A DNA stretch of 64,000 bases from Flavobacterium sp. 90 (GTDB taxonomy: Bacteria > Bacteroidota > Bacteroidia > Flavobacteriales > Flavobacteriaceae), in contig NZ_SMGE01000001.1 in the NCBI RefSeq assembly GCF_004339525.1, positions 1,612,001 to 1,676,000 on the forward strand. The letters are read 5' to 3'. Each line of letters begins with the position of its first letter. Positions within the stretch are counted from its first letter, which is position 1. Shown piece by piece: positions 34,503-44,380 of this stretch. Below the pieces are notes generated by a model, which worked only from the letters and a program-made list of their open reading frames with translations, was not told where the DNA came from and did no database searches. Position numbers and translations under genes: made by a program.

Positions 34503-35750
34503 TTACATCCCGGTCCTTATGGCTTCTACCGGATCTAAATTTGCTGCCGAAATTGCCGGCAATATTCCAGAAATTAGTCCGATGAGTGCAGCCAATCCAG
34601 TTCCTAAAAGTATATTTCCTAAACTCAGAACAAATTCAAAATCGAGTGCTTTTGTTAGAATAACTGAAATTCCCCAAACCATTAACAAACCAATTATTCC
34701 GCCAATAACAGAAAGAATAACAGCTTCGAATAAAAACTGAAATAAAATAAAACGGTTTTTCGCTCCCAATGATTTTTGAATTCCGATTAAATTGGTTCTT
34801 TCTTTTACCGAAACAAACATGATATTGGCAATTCCGAATCCTCCAACTAAAAGAGAAAATCCGCTGATGATCCATCCTACAACATTCATTTGACCTAAAA
34901 TTCCATCGATAAAATCAGTAAATCCCGAAAGTACATTCACAAAGAAGTTATCCATTTCGCCAGCTTTCATTCCGCGAATTGCTCTTAATTTTTGCGCGAC
35001 TTCTGCTTTATAGGCATCCATATCAACGCCTTTTACCGGTTTTAATACAATTACCGGAGTCATTGAATCGCTATCTCCATACATTCGACGTAAAAAATTG
35101 GCAGGCAAATAAACTGAAGTATCATTACTATCACCAAAAAAACCGGCTCCTTGTTTTGCGATTACGCCAATTACGGTGAAACGCTGTCCGTACAAACGAA
35201 TATTTTTTCCGATAGGATCACTTGTCCCAAAAAGACCATCGGCAATATCATATCCCAAAACAATTACGGCAGTTCCTGAATTTGATTCCGACTCATTATA
35301 AAATCTTCCTTTATCAAAACTTAATCCATCAATGTCGACCATTTCGTTTGACGAAGGAATAATATTTACATCACTTACTGTTTTTGAATCGTACTTTAAA
35401 CTTTCATGATTTACAAAAAGTTGATATGCGACCTGCTCTGTATTATTAAGGGAATTTTTAAGTCCAACGTATTCGTCATATTTTACATTTGGAAACTGCT
35501 CTCTTTTCCACTGTGGAATTTCTGACGGTCCAAAGCAAAATTTCATTAAATAAATCGTATTTTTATCTAAGCTGCTCAAATCTTTAGAAATTTTTCTATC
35601 TAAAGAATCAACTGCCGCCAAAACAGCGATAATTGAAAAGATACCAATCGTAACGCCCAGCAAAGACAATAAAGTACGTAATTTATTATTTCGCAAAGCG
35701 TTTATAGCAAAACTTAAACTTTCTTTTAATAATCTTAGATAAACAAGCAT
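34503..35750 (-). CDS. MacB-like ABC transporter permease
   Basis: The protein has 415 residues. The first membrane segment follows RNNKLRTLLSLLGVTIGIFS, the MacB/FtsX opening. A periplasmic MacB_PCD domain follows to about residue 270, and three C-terminal membrane segments carry the FtsX domain (GFGIANIMFVSVKERTNLIG, ALIGLISGILPAISAANLDP, then VEAIR). It would work with a separately encoded ATPase, not present here, to move substrates or power efflux across the envelope. Confidence 0.92.
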   Translation of the reverse strand: MLVYLRLLKESLSFAINALRNNKLRTLLSLLGVTIGIFSIIAVLAAVDSLDRKISKDLSSLDKNTIYLMKFCFGPSEIPQWKREQFPNVKYDEYVGLKNSLNNTEQVAYQLFVNHESLKYDSKTVSDVNIIPSSNEMVDIDGLSFDKGRFYNESESNSGTAVIVLGYDIADGLFGTSDPIGKNIRLYGQRFTVIGVIAKQGAGFFGDSNDTSVYLPANFLRRMYGDSDSMTPVIVLKPVKGVDMDAYKAEVAQKLRAIRGMKAGEMDNFFVNVLSGFTDFIDGILGQMNVVGWIISGFSLLVGGFGIANIMFVSVKERTNLIGIQKSLGAKNRFILFQFLFEAVILSVIGGIIGLLMVWGISVILTKALDFEFVLSLGNILLGTGLAALIGLISGILPAISAANLDPVEAIRTGM

Positions 35751-35883
35751 ATTTTCGTATTTTTCAATAAAGTAAAATTCAATAATTTAAATTCAAAAAC
35801 CTAATAAAAGTTAACTTACTCATCAGTAGTTTTTTTTAGCATAATGTTACATTAATTTTCTTTAAAATAATATTTAAAAAAAC

Positions 35884-35891
35884 TACTTTTG
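35884..35891 (+). promoter_or_regulatory. -7 box of purH
   Basis: TACTTTTG, 24 bases before ATG 35916. It covers the TTG at 35889 that would otherwise extend the frame. Confidence 0.55.
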
Positions 35892-35915
35892 CAGTCTGAA
35901 AATCATAACTACACA

Positions 35916-37442
35916 ATGAGCACAACTAAAACAATACAATCAGCATTAATTTCAGTTTTTTCGAAAGACGGACTGGAGCCAATCGTTAGAAAATTACACG
36001 AACAAAATGTAACACTTTACTCGACTGGAGGAACGGAAGATTTCATTAAAAATCTTGGAATTCCTGTAGTTCCTGTTGAAGATATTACTTCGTTTCCGGA
36101 AATTCTTGGAGGAAGAGTAAAAACTTTACACCCGAAAATTTTTGGTGGAATTTTGAACCGTCAGGATAACGAAAGTGATGTTCAACAAATGAAAGAATTT
36201 GATATTCCTCAAATTGATTTAGTAATTGTTGATTTGTATCCGTTTGAAAAAACTGTTGCTTCTGGTGCAAGCGAACAAGATATTATCGAAAAAATTGATA
36301 TTGGCGGAATTTCTTTAATTCGTGCTGGTGCAAAAAACTTCAAAGACACTGTAATTGTGGCTTCAGTTAACGAATATAGCTTGCTTCTTGATTTGATCAC
36401 AGAACAAAATGGAGCTACAACTCTAGAAAACAGAAGATTGTTTGCTACAAAAGCATTTCACGTTTCATCTCACTATGATGGTGCGATTTTTAATTATTTC
36501 AATACAGATGAAACCATCTATAAAGAAAGTATTGCAGACGGTCAGGTTTTAAGATATGGAGAAAATCCACATCAAAAAGGATTCTTTTTTGGAGATTTTG
36601 ATGCAATGTTCAAAAAAGTTCATGGAAAAGAGCTATCTTACAACAACTTACTTGATGTTGATGCTGCAGTAAACTTAATTAATGAGTTTAAAACTGACGG
36701 ACCAACTTTTGCAATTTTAAAACATAATAATGCTTGTGGTTTAGCGTCAAGAAAAACAATTAGCGAAGCTTATTTAGCAGCTTTGGCTTGCGATCCAACA
36801 TCTGCGTTTGGTGGAGTTTTGATTGCAAATACTAAAATTGATTTGGCTACAGCACAGGAAATCAATAAATTATTCTGTGAAGTAGTAATTGCTCCAAGTT
36901 ATGATGATGATGCAATTGCAGTTTTACAAGAAAAGAAAAACAGAATTATATTAGTTCAAAATGAAGTTGAATTACCTTCAAGACAAGTAAGAACATGTCT
37001 TAATGGTTTGTTAATTCAGGACAGAAATAATATTACGGATAATAAAGAGCATTTAAAAACCGTTACAATTACTGAGCCAACCGCTCAAGAAATAGAAGAT
37101 TTGATCTTTGCTTCAAAAATTTGTAAAAACACAAAATCAAATACGATTGTTTTTGCAAAAAACGGAACATTAATTTCTTCAGGTACTGGCCAGACATCAA
37201 GAGTTGATGCTTTGGTACAAGCTGTAGATAAAGCTAAAGCCTTTGGATTTGATTTAACTGGCGCTTCGATGGCAAGTGACGCATTTTTCCCATTTCCGGA
37301 TTGTGTAGAATTGGCTAAAAAAGCAGGAATAACAGCTGTTATTCAGCCGGGAGGCTCAATAAAAGACGAATTAAGCATAAATTATTGCAATGAAAATAAT
37401 GTTGCAATGGTATTTACAGGAACACGTCATTTTAAACATTAA
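35916..37442 (+). CDS. purH: Bifunctional AICAR formyltransferase / IMP cyclohydrolase
   Basis: The protein has 508 residues and performs the last two steps of IMP synthesis. The N-terminal MGS-like cyclohydrolase domain (ISVFSKDGLEPIVRKLHEQN, LGGRVKTLHPKIFGGILNR) is followed by the formyltransferase domain with FAILKHNNACGLASRKT, and ends in IQPGGSIKDELSI and VFTGTRHFKH. Start chosen at ATG 35916 (MSTTKTIQSAL) because the upstream TTG sits in the promoter. It precedes the mre cluster. Confidence 0.95.
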   Translation: MSTTKTIQSALISVFSKDGLEPIVRKLHEQNVTLYSTGGTEDFIKNLGIPVVPVEDITSFPEILGGRVKTLHPKIFGGILNRQDNESDVQQMKEFDIPQIDLVIVDLYPFEKTVASGASEQDIIEKIDIGGISLIRAGAKNFKDTVIVASVNEYSLLLDLITEQNGATTLENRRLFATKAFHVSSHYDGAIFNYFNTDETIYKESIADGQVLRYGENPHQKGFFFGDFDAMFKKVHGKELSYNNLLDVDAAVNLINEFKTDGPTFAILKHNNACGLASRKTISEAYLAALACDPTSAFGGVLIANTKIDLATAQEINKLFCEVVIAPSYDDDAIAVLQEKKNRIILVQNEVELPSRQVRTCLNGLLIQDRNNITDNKEHLKTVTITEPTAQEIEDLIFASKICKNTKSNTIVFAKNGTLISSGTGQTSRVDALVQAVDKAKAFGFDLTGASMASDAFFPFPDCVELAKKAGITAVIQPGGSIKDELSINYCNENNVAMVFTGTRHFKH

Positions 37443-37448
37443 TTTGTT

Positions 37449-37456
37449 TAACTTTG
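37449..37456 (+). promoter_or_regulatory. -7 box of mreB
   Basis: TAACTTTG lies just after the purH stop and 40 bases before the mreB ATG. Confidence 0.45.
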
Positions 37457-37496
37457 TTCAAAATAATTTATAACATTTTAAACCCCTAAAAAACTT

Positions 37497-38525
37497 ATGG
37501 GATTTTTTGATTTCATGACCGAGGATATTGCGATAGACCTTGGTACCGCAAACACTTTAATCATTCATAATGATAAAGTTGTTATTGATAGTCCATCAAT
37601 CGTTGCACGTGATAGAATATCAGGCAAAATCATTGCTGTTGGTAAGGAAGCCAATATGATGCAAGGTAAGACACATGAAAACATAAAGACCATAAGGCCT
37701 TTGAAAGATGGTGTAATTGCTGATTTTGATGCTTCAGAAAAAATGATCAATATGTTCATTAAAAGTATTCCGGCATTGAAAAAAAGAATGTTTACTCCAG
37801 CTTTACGTATGGTAGTTTGTATTCCGTCTGGTATTACTGAGGTTGAGATGAGAGCTGTAAAAGAATCTTGTGAGAGAGTAAACGGAAAAGAAGTTTACTT
37901 AATTCATGAGCCTATGGCAGCTGCAATTGGTATTGGTATCGATATCATGCAACCAAAAGGAAACATGATTGTTGATATTGGAGGTGGTACAACTGAAATT
38001 GCTGTAATCGCTTTAGGAGGAATTGTATGTGACAAATCTGTGAAAATTGCAGGTGACGTTTTTACAAATGATATCGTTTATTACATGCGTACACAACACA
38101 ATCTTTTTGTGGGAGAAAGTACTGCTGAAAAAATAAAAATTCAAATTGGTGCTGCTATCGAAGATTTAGATGGACCACCAGAAGATATGTCTGTTCAAGG
38201 TAGAGATTTACTTACTGGTAAACCAAAACAAGTTGATGTTTCTTACCGTGAAATTGCAAAAGCATTAGACAAATCTATTCAACGTATTGAAGATGCTGTA
38301 ATGGAGACGTTATCTCAAACTCCGCCTGAATTAGCTGCAGATATTTACAATACTGGTATTTACTTAGCCGGTGGAGGATCTATGCTTAGAGGTCTTGACA
38401 AACGTATTTCGCAAAAAACAGATTTACCTGTTTATATTGCCGAAGATCCATTAAGAGCTGTAGTTCGTGGAACTGGAATGGCACTTAAAAACATTGCAAA
38501 ATTTAAAAGTATCTTAATCAAATAA
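37497..38525 (+). CDS. mreB: Rod shape-determining actin homologue MreB
   Basis: The protein has 342 residues. The actin-fold nucleotide motifs are DLGTANTLIIHND (phosphate 1), VDIGGGTTEIAVIALGGIVC (phosphate 2) and YLAGGGSMLRGLDKRIS (adenosine). It polymerises under the membrane and positions cell-wall synthesis. It is the first gene of the elongasome cluster, and the spacer to mreC holds an 18-base perfect hairpin. Confidence 0.96.
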   Translation: MGFFDFMTEDIAIDLGTANTLIIHNDKVVIDSPSIVARDRISGKIIAVGKEANMMQGKTHENIKTIRPLKDGVIADFDASEKMINMFIKSIPALKKRMFTPALRMVVCIPSGITEVEMRAVKESCERVNGKEVYLIHEPMAAAIGIGIDIMQPKGNMIVDIGGGTTEIAVIALGGIVCDKSVKIAGDVFTNDIVYYMRTQHNLFVGESTAEKIKIQIGAAIEDLDGPPEDMSVQGRDLLTGKPKQVDVSYREIAKALDKSIQRIEDAVMETLSQTPPELAADIYNTGIYLAGGGSMLRGLDKRISQKTDLPVYIAEDPLRAVVRGTGMALKNIAKFKSILIK

Positions 38526-38550
38526 GATTCAAAATAACAATCATTATTTT

Positions 38551-38591
38551 TTTTATAAGAGTTGAATTCAATTAATTCAACTCTTATAAAA
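38551..38591 (+). promoter_or_regulatory. Long perfect stem-loop between mreB and mreC
   Basis: Arms at 38551-38568 and 38574-38591 are 18 bases and fully complementary (ends TTTTATAAGAG.../...CTCTTATAAAA), with a 5-base loop. No T run follows, so it does not look like a normal terminator. A role in mRNA processing or 3'-end protection of mreB is possible. Confidence 0.7.
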
Positions 38592-38636
38592 TTTGAAACC
38601 AAAAGCATATCCTGAAACAAAATAACCAAACAAGAA

Positions 38637-39461
38637 ATGCAGCAAATTTTTAATTTCATTATAAGAAACAGTAATCGATTGCTGTTTTTGCTGCTTTTAG
38701 GTATTTCGTTGACTCTCACAATTCAATCGCATTCCTACCATAGAAGCAAAGTAATCAGTTCTGCCAACTTTTTGAGCGGAGGTGTTTACGAAAGAATCAA
38801 TCGTGTTAATGAATATTTGAATCTAAAAACTGAAAATGATGAACTTGTGTTGGAAAATGCAAGGTTAAAAAGTTTATTATTCAACAAAGAAGACACTACA
38901 AAAATACCTCTTGCCGATAGTATAAAAGGAGTAAAACCTGCAGATATTATTGTTTCAAAAGTTATTCATAACTCTTATAATACGCACGAAAACTTCATTA
39001 CTTTGAATTCAGGAGCAAATGAAGGTGTTAAACCGGATATGGGTGTAATCAACAGTTTAGGAATTGTTGGGGTTATCGATGATACTTCTCCAAGATATTC
39101 GACTGTTGTGAGTATTTTGAATATGAAATCGCAGATTAACGCCAAGATTAAAAAATCAAATCACTTTGGTTCTTTAACGTGGGATGGGAAAAGTACAGGA
39201 TTTGTTCAACTAGAAGACGTTCCTAGATTAGCTTCTATCAGAAAAGGTGACACAATTGTTACAGGTGGACAATCTGTAATTTTTCCCGAAGGAATCAATA
39301 TTGGTACGGTTGATAAAATTTTCATCAAGAAAAACACAAGTTACTACGTCATAAACGTTAAACTATTTAACGACATGACAAACTTAGGACATGTTTATAT
39401 TATCAAAAGTAAGGACAGAGAAGAACTTATTAATTTAGAAAACAAGGAAAAAGATGAATAG
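38637..39461 (+). CDS. mreC: Rod shape-determining protein MreC
   Basis: The protein has 274 residues. One N-terminal membrane segment (RLLFLLLLGISLTLTI) is followed by a coiled coil (VNEYLNLKTENDELVLENAR) and a beta domain with NSGANEGVKPDMGVINSLGI and GDTIVTGGQSVIFPEGINIG, as in MreC. It links MreB to the periplasmic synthases. The end overlaps mreD by 8 bases. Confidence 0.94.
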   Translation: MQQIFNFIIRNSNRLLFLLLLGISLTLTIQSHSYHRSKVISSANFLSGGVYERINRVNEYLNLKTENDELVLENARLKSLLFNKEDTTKIPLADSIKGVKPADIIVSKVIHNSYNTHENFITLNSGANEGVKPDMGVINSLGIVGVIDDTSPRYSTVVSILNMKSQINAKIKKSNHFGSLTWDGKSTGFVQLEDVPRLASIRKGDTIVTGGQSVIFPEGINIGTVDKIFIKKNTSYYVINVKLFNDMTNLGHVYIIKSKDREELINLENKEKDE

Positions 39462-39960
39462 CGCTTTGTTAGTCAATATTTTTCGATTTATTATGTTACT
39501 AACAATTCAGGTTGTTATTTTCAATAATATGAACTTTTTAGGGTATATAAGTCCCTTCCCATACATCCTATACATTATTTTGTACCCGGTAAACAGCAAC
39601 AGAACTGGTTTAATCATTTCTAGTTTTTTATTGGGATTAACAATGGATATGTTTTGCAACTCAGGCGGAATTCATGCGACAGCTTGTGTAATATTAGCGT
39701 ATTACAGACCGTATATTTTCAAATTCTCATTTGGATTGAGCTACGAATATCAGACTATTAGACTTAACGAATCATTAACTCCAGAGCGATTTTCATTTAT
39801 TTTAGTTTCTGTTTTATTACATCACATTGTATTGTTTATCCTCGAAGCTTTTCAATTTAAGTTTATTTGGGATATTTTACTGCGAACTTTGTTTAGCTCG
39901 ATATTTACAATAATCACTTCAATCATAATAATATATCTTATTAAGCCCAATAAAAGATGA
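39454..39960 (+). CDS. mreD: Rod shape-determining protein MreD
   Basis: The protein has 168 residues with about five membrane segments (LLTIQVVIFNNMNFLGYISP; LIISSFLLGLTMDMFCNSGG). The size, position between mreC and PBP2, and overlaps on both sides (8 bases and ATGA) identify it. The G-x-x-M/x-D segment after the third helix is typical of MreD. Confidence 0.9.
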   Translation: MNSALLVNIFRFIMLLTIQVVIFNNMNFLGYISPFPYILYIILYPVNSNRTGLIISSFLLGLTMDMFCNSGGIHATACVILAYYRPYIFKFSFGLSYEYQTIRLNESLTPERFSFILVSVLLHHIVLFILEAFQFKFIWDILLRTLFSSIFTIITSIIIIYLIKPNKR

Positions 39961-41906
39961 GAAAAGTTCTGCTGCCCTCTTTAATTATTATTGCAGCATC
40001 TTTGCTAGTGATTAGGATATTCTATTTGCAAATTATTGACGATTCCTTCAAATTGAAATCAGAAAATAATGCGATAAAGAAGAAGTATGATTATCCTGAA
40101 AGAGGTTACATTTATGACAGACACGGCAAGTTACTAGTTGCCAATCAAGCTTCATACGATATAATGGTTATTCCAAGAGAGATCAAAGAAGACCTTAATA
40201 TCAACGAATTCTGCGCCTTATTAAACATAACAAGAGAAGAATACAATAAAAGAATTGCAAAAGCAAAAGTATACAGCCCGAGACTTCCTTCTGTATTTTT
40301 GGCTCAGTTAAATAAAAATGAATTTGCCGCCTTTCAGGAAAAAATTAGAAAATTTGAAGGTTTTTATTTTCAAAAGCGTTCTCTTCGTGATTACGAAGTA
40401 GATTATGGTGCCAATATTTTTGGCTCTATTGTACAAGTAAATGAAAAATTAATTGCTAAAAACCCTTATTACAATAGTGGTGACTTAATTGGAAAACAAG
40501 GTGTTGAAGAAAGCTATGAAGAAATTTTACGCGGAATAAAAGGTGTAAAATACATTCAGAAAGACAAATACAACCGAGAAATTGGTTCTTATAAAGAAGG
40601 AAAATACGATACTATTGCCGTTGCCGGAGAAGACATTAATTTGACTATTGATGCCGAACTTCAAAAATACGGAGAAGAATTAATGATCAATAAAAGAGGC
40701 GGAATTGTTGCTATCGAACCTAAATCAGGCGAGATCTTAGCATTAGTTACTGCACCATCTTATGATCCTGGTATTTTGGTAGGAAGACAAAGATCTAAAA
40801 ACTACACACTTTTATATCACGATTCGATTGCAAAACCTTTATACGACAGAGGACTTCTGGCAGAATATCCTCCGGGTTCTCCATTTAAAATCTTAACTGG
40901 TTTGGTAGCATTACAAGAAGGTGTTATTAATGAGCAAACTACATTTATGTGTCATCATGGATTTAGTTATGGTCGAGGTCGTTTTATGAAATGTCATGGT
41001 TTTGGACCGCATCAATTGCATAATGGTATTTACAATTCATGTAACACTTATTTTGCAAACGCCTACATGCTAACCATTAATAAATATGCAAATCCCGGCA
41101 AAGCTGTTGATGTCTGGAGCGATCACGTAAAAAGTTTTGGTTTAGGCCAGTTTATGGGGTATGATTTACCAACCGGTAAAAGAGGAAATATCCCGGATTC
41201 TAAAACCTACAAAAAAATATATCCTAACGGAGGCTGGAGAAGTACAACAATTATATCCAACTCTATTGGTCAGGGAGAAGTTCTAATGACACCTATTCAA
41301 TTAGCGAATATGATGGCGACTGTGGCAAATGAAGGTTACTATTATACACCTCACATCATTAAAAAGATTGAAGGTAAAAAAATCGATGCTAAATTTACCA
41401 CTAAGCACGTTACGACGATTGACCAAAAATATTTCCCTCCTGTAATAAGTGGTTTATTTGATGTATACAACAAAGGAACAGCTTATGCGCTTAGAGTAGA
41501 AGGTATTGATATTTGTGGAAAAACAGGTACAGCAGAAAACTTTGCTAAAATAAACGGAAAAAGAACTCAGCTTAAAGATCACTCTATTTTTGTGGCTTTT
41601 GCTCCAAAAGACAACCCAAAAATAGCTATTGCTATTATGATTGAAAACGGAGGTTTTGGTGCCACAGTTGCAGGGCCAATTGCAAGTTTGATGATCGAGA
41701 AATATTTAAGACATAAAATCACAAGAAATGACTTGGAAATTCGTGTTTTAAACAAAAGCCTTTTAAGCGAGTATGCTAAAGTTAGCGGTCCGACAGCAGC
41801 CAGCGCAATTGAATCTACTCCAAAGGATTCGGTCATGAGAGCTAAAATCGTAAAACCGAAAGTAGAAGTAAAAAATACACCTGTAGACACCACTAAAGAC
41901 AATTAA
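39957..41906 (+). CDS. mrdA: Penicillin-binding protein 2, elongasome transpeptidase
   Basis: The protein has 649 residues. One membrane anchor is followed by the pedestal domain (ERGYIYDRHGKLLVANQASY) and the transpeptidase domain with the active-site SxxK at Ser308-Lys311 (PPGSPFKIL), SCN in NSCNTYFANAY, and KTG in CGKTGTAENFA. It cross-links peptidoglycan during elongation together with RodA, whose gene follows. The C-terminal tail is Lys/Thr rich and probably disordered. Overlap with mreD is ATGA. Confidence 0.95.
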   Translation: MRKVLLPSLIIIAASLLVIRIFYLQIIDDSFKLKSENNAIKKKYDYPERGYIYDRHGKLLVANQASYDIMVIPREIKEDLNINEFCALLNITREEYNKRIAKAKVYSPRLPSVFLAQLNKNEFAAFQEKIRKFEGFYFQKRSLRDYEVDYGANIFGSIVQVNEKLIAKNPYYNSGDLIGKQGVEESYEEILRGIKGVKYIQKDKYNREIGSYKEGKYDTIAVAGEDINLTIDAELQKYGEELMINKRGGIVAIEPKSGEILALVTAPSYDPGILVGRQRSKNYTLLYHDSIAKPLYDRGLLAEYPPGSPFKILTGLVALQEGVINEQTTFMCHHGFSYGRGRFMKCHGFGPHQLHNGIYNSCNTYFANAYMLTINKYANPGKAVDVWSDHVKSFGLGQFMGYDLPTGKRGNIPDSKTYKKIYPNGGWRSTTIISNSIGQGEVLMTPIQLANMMATVANEGYYYTPHIIKKIEGKKIDAKFTTKHVTTIDQKYFPPVISGLFDVYNKGTAYALRVEGIDICGKTGTAENFAKINGKRTQLKDHSIFVAFAPKDNPKIAIAIMIENGGFGATVAGPIASLMIEKYLRHKITRNDLEIRVLNKSLLSEYAKVSGPTAASAIESTPKDSVMRAKIVKPKVEVKNTPVDTTKDN

Positions 41907-41918
41907 AGATTATTTCAA

Positions 41919-43154
41919 ATGAAAAATCAAAGTGTAAAAAATAACCTGGACTGGATAAGCGTTTTTATCTACATTGCCTTGGTGACATTAGGGTGGCTAA
42001 ATATTTATTCATCATCATTATTATCGACTGAAGGAACTTATCAAAAACAATTAATTTTTATTGGTTGTACTATTCCTTTGATTTTTGTCGTGCTTTTTGT
42101 TGATGGTAAATTCTATGAAAAATATGCCAGTATAATTTTTGGAGTTGCTTTATTATCGCTAGCAGGATTATTCCTATTCGGAAAAACTATTGCCGGTCAA
42201 AGATGTTGGTATGCCATTGGAAGCTTTACATTACAACCTTCTGAATTTGCAAAAGCCGCTACATCATTGGCATTAGCCAAATATTTAAGTGATACACAAA
42301 TCAACCTCAAAGAAACAAACAGGCAAATTCAGGCATTGGCCATTGTGTTTTTACCCGTATTATTAATTTTACCTCAACCAGATCCGGGAAGTGCCTTGAT
42401 CTATAGTATATTCATCATTGTATTATACAGAGAAGGTTTGCCATCTTGGTATGTTTGGACTGGTTTTATTACTATTTTATTATTTGTACTAACACTCGTT
42501 TTAGAACCATATGCTGTAATTTTAATAGCGTTTGGAGTATTGGCAATCATACATTTTAAAGGCAGAGTTGTCGACAGAAACATTATTTTAAGCGGTATTT
42601 TATTAGCCGTTATTTCAGCTTTTGTATTATCTGTAGACTATGTTTTTGATCACATTTTCAAACAACACCACCGTGATCGTTTCAATATCTTATTAGGTAA
42701 AACAGTTGATATGAAAGGTATTGGATACAATACCAATCAATCAGAAATTGCAATTGGATCAGGAGGTTGGATCGGAAAAGGTTTCTTAGAAGGAACACAA
42801 ACCAAAGGAGGATTCGTTCCTGAACAACATACAGATTACATCTTTACGACTGTTGGTGAAGAATGGGGGTTTGTTGGCTCATTAGTTGTCATCGCGCTTT
42901 TTGTTGGTTTATTTTTAAGAGTAATTTATCTGGCCGAAAGACAAAAAACAAAATTTAGCAGGGTTTACGGTTACTGTGTGGCTGGAATTTTATTTACTCA
43001 CTTTTTTGTAAACATTGCAATGGTTATTGGAATTTTCCCAACAATTGGAGTTCCTCTACCCTTCTTTTCTTATGGAGGTTCCGGACTTTGGGGATTCACG
43101 ATTTTATTGTTTATCTTCTTAAAAATGGATGCAAATAAGGTTAATGAATGGTAA
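41919..43154 (+). CDS. rodA: SEDS peptidoglycan polymerase RodA
   Basis: The protein has 411 residues with about ten membrane segments. SEDS motifs are QRCWYAIGSFTLQPSEFAKA, LPQPDPGSALI, and PEQHTDYIFTTVGEEWGFVG with the catalytic-type Asp306, then GIFPTIGVPLPFFSYGGSG. It polymerises glycan strands and pairs with PBP2. It is the last gene of the cluster; the nearest good terminator is about 370 bases downstream. Confidence 0.96.
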   Translation: MKNQSVKNNLDWISVFIYIALVTLGWLNIYSSSLLSTEGTYQKQLIFIGCTIPLIFVVLFVDGKFYEKYASIIFGVALLSLAGLFLFGKTIAGQRCWYAIGSFTLQPSEFAKAATSLALAKYLSDTQINLKETNRQIQALAIVFLPVLLILPQPDPGSALIYSIFIIVLYREGLPSWYVWTGFITILLFVLTLVLEPYAVILIAFGVLAIIHFKGRVVDRNIILSGILLAVISAFVLSVDYVFDHIFKQHHRDRFNILLGKTVDMKGIGYNTNQSEIAIGSGGWIGKGFLEGTQTKGGFVPEQHTDYIFTTVGEEWGFVGSLVVIALFVGLFLRVIYLAERQKTKFSRVYGYCVAGILFTHFFVNIAMVIGIFPTIGVPLPFFSYGGSGLWGFTILLFIFLKMDANKVNEW

Positions 43155-43570
43155 TTTCCAATAAATCTTGTTGTCTGTTGAAGCGATAAAATAGCACACG
43201 GATGACGCGGATTCGCTTTCACGAAAACATGGATTTATACAGATTTTTTCTTTTGTTTTTTTTCAATCTTCTCATCCTGAGAGACAAAGAATCTTTGCAA
43301 GAAACTCCGCGATCTTGTCATTTCTATCGAAGAGAGAAATCACACTGGAAATTCGACAAAGACTGACAATTTTGATTACAGAATCTCTGCCTTTGGCCGA
43401 AATAACAAATAACACAATAAACAACCAATGGTTCTATAACTTCAATCACGTTAATTCACTGGATAACATAAAACATTTTTTGATTGATATAAAGAATGCT
43501 TTAAATCATTTCAACCATAAAAAAAGTCCGAAGTTTAAACTTCGGACTTTTTTATGCTTGATTTTATCAC
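43155..43570. other. 416-base intergenic region after rodA
   Basis: The first half resembles degenerate flavobacterial spacer repeats (ACACGGATGACGCGGATT; then CTTGTCATTTCTATCGAAGA). The rest is AT-rich up to a strong hairpin at 43519-43554. A plus-strand frame at 43315-43602 starts with TTG and runs through the terminator, so I do not count it as a gene. Confidence 0.5.
43519..43554. terminator. Bidirectional terminator between rodA and dedA
   Basis: Perfect palindrome (AGTCCGAAGTTT/AAACTTCGGACT) between A and T runs at 43520-43553. Confidence 0.85.
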
Positions 43571-44251
43571 TTATATATTTTCACTTGGTCTTTTCTTCAT
43601 AAGCTTAAGAAGAACCGGAAATGTAGATATAATTATAATAATTATGATAATGTATTCTATGTGTTCTTTCAAATCTATTCCTTGTTTCAAGAACACTCCA
43701 TATAAATAATGTCCCGAAAAGATCAATATAAATGACCATAAAAAGGAACTTAATATATTGAAGAACATAAACTTCTTTTTATCCATCGAAACTATTCCTG
43801 CAATGATTGGCGCAAAGGTTCTGAAAATTGGCAAGAAACGAGCGTAAATAATTGCTTTTCCTCCATATTTTTCAAAGAAGTCTTTCGATTGTAACAGGTA
43901 TTTCTTTTTAAACCAGAAAGTATCTTCTTTTTTAAACAGATAGTAACCACTTTTGGCTCCAAACCAATAACCGGTCATATTACCTAAAACTCCCATAACT
44001 GCAACCAGAAACGAAAGCAAGAATACATTAATAAAATCTCCCGGAATGTGTATTACATTTTCAATTAAATCACGACTATAAATACCTGCCAAAAAAAGCA
44101 AACTATCTCCTGGTAGAAAAAAACCTGCAAAAAGCCCTGTTTCAGCAAAAACGATAAACAAAACAATATATAAACCAATTTGAAAACCGCCAATACTTAA
44201 TGTAATATAAAATTCAGGGTTGACTAATTGAGTCCAATCAAAATTATTCAT
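43571..44251 (-). CDS. DedA family membrane protein
   Basis: The protein has 226 residues. GLYIVLFIVFAETGLFAGFF with LPGDSLLFLAGIYSRD, GNMTGYWFGAKSGYYLF and the GGKAIIYARFLPIFRTFAP segment with FxPxxR are DedA signatures. Family members act as membrane transporters or lipid flippases supporting envelope integrity. Start taken at ATG 44251 (MNNFDW); the ATG at 44293 adds a polar extension unlike relatives. Confidence 0.92.
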   Translation of the reverse strand: MNNFDWTQLVNPEFYITLSIGGFQIGLYIVLFIVFAETGLFAGFFLPGDSLLFLAGIYSRDLIENVIHIPGDFINVFLLSFLVAVMGVLGNMTGYWFGAKSGYYLFKKEDTFWFKKKYLLQSKDFFEKYGGKAIIYARFLPIFRTFAPIIAGIVSMDKKKFMFFNILSSFLWSFILIFSGHYLYGVFLKQGIDLKEHIEYIIIIIIIISTFPVLLKLMKKRPSENI

Positions 44252-44345
44252 AAAATGAGGTTGGTTACATTTATAAGTTCGTGAAAGTAACAATAATTTA
44301 CTTTAACCACAATAAAATACGGTATTTTAAAGATAAATTAACTAT

Positions 44346-44371
44346 TAAAAAAGCCCAAGTTATACTTGGGC
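44346..44371 (-). terminator. Terminator after the HMA protein gene
   Basis: GCCCAAGT (44353-44360) pairs with ACTTGGGC (44364-44371), followed by six T on the minus strand. Confidence 0.85.
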
Positions 44372-44380
44372 TCTCTATGT

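Noticed and set aside
35889..35915. TTG start extending PurH by nine residues
   Set aside because: It is inside the TACTTTTG -7 box; ATG 35916 gives the usual N-terminus.
43315..43602. Plus-strand frame of 95 codons after rodA
   Set aside because: It starts with TTG inside repeat-like text and reads straight through a perfect terminator hairpin into the 3' end of dedA. No signal of coding.
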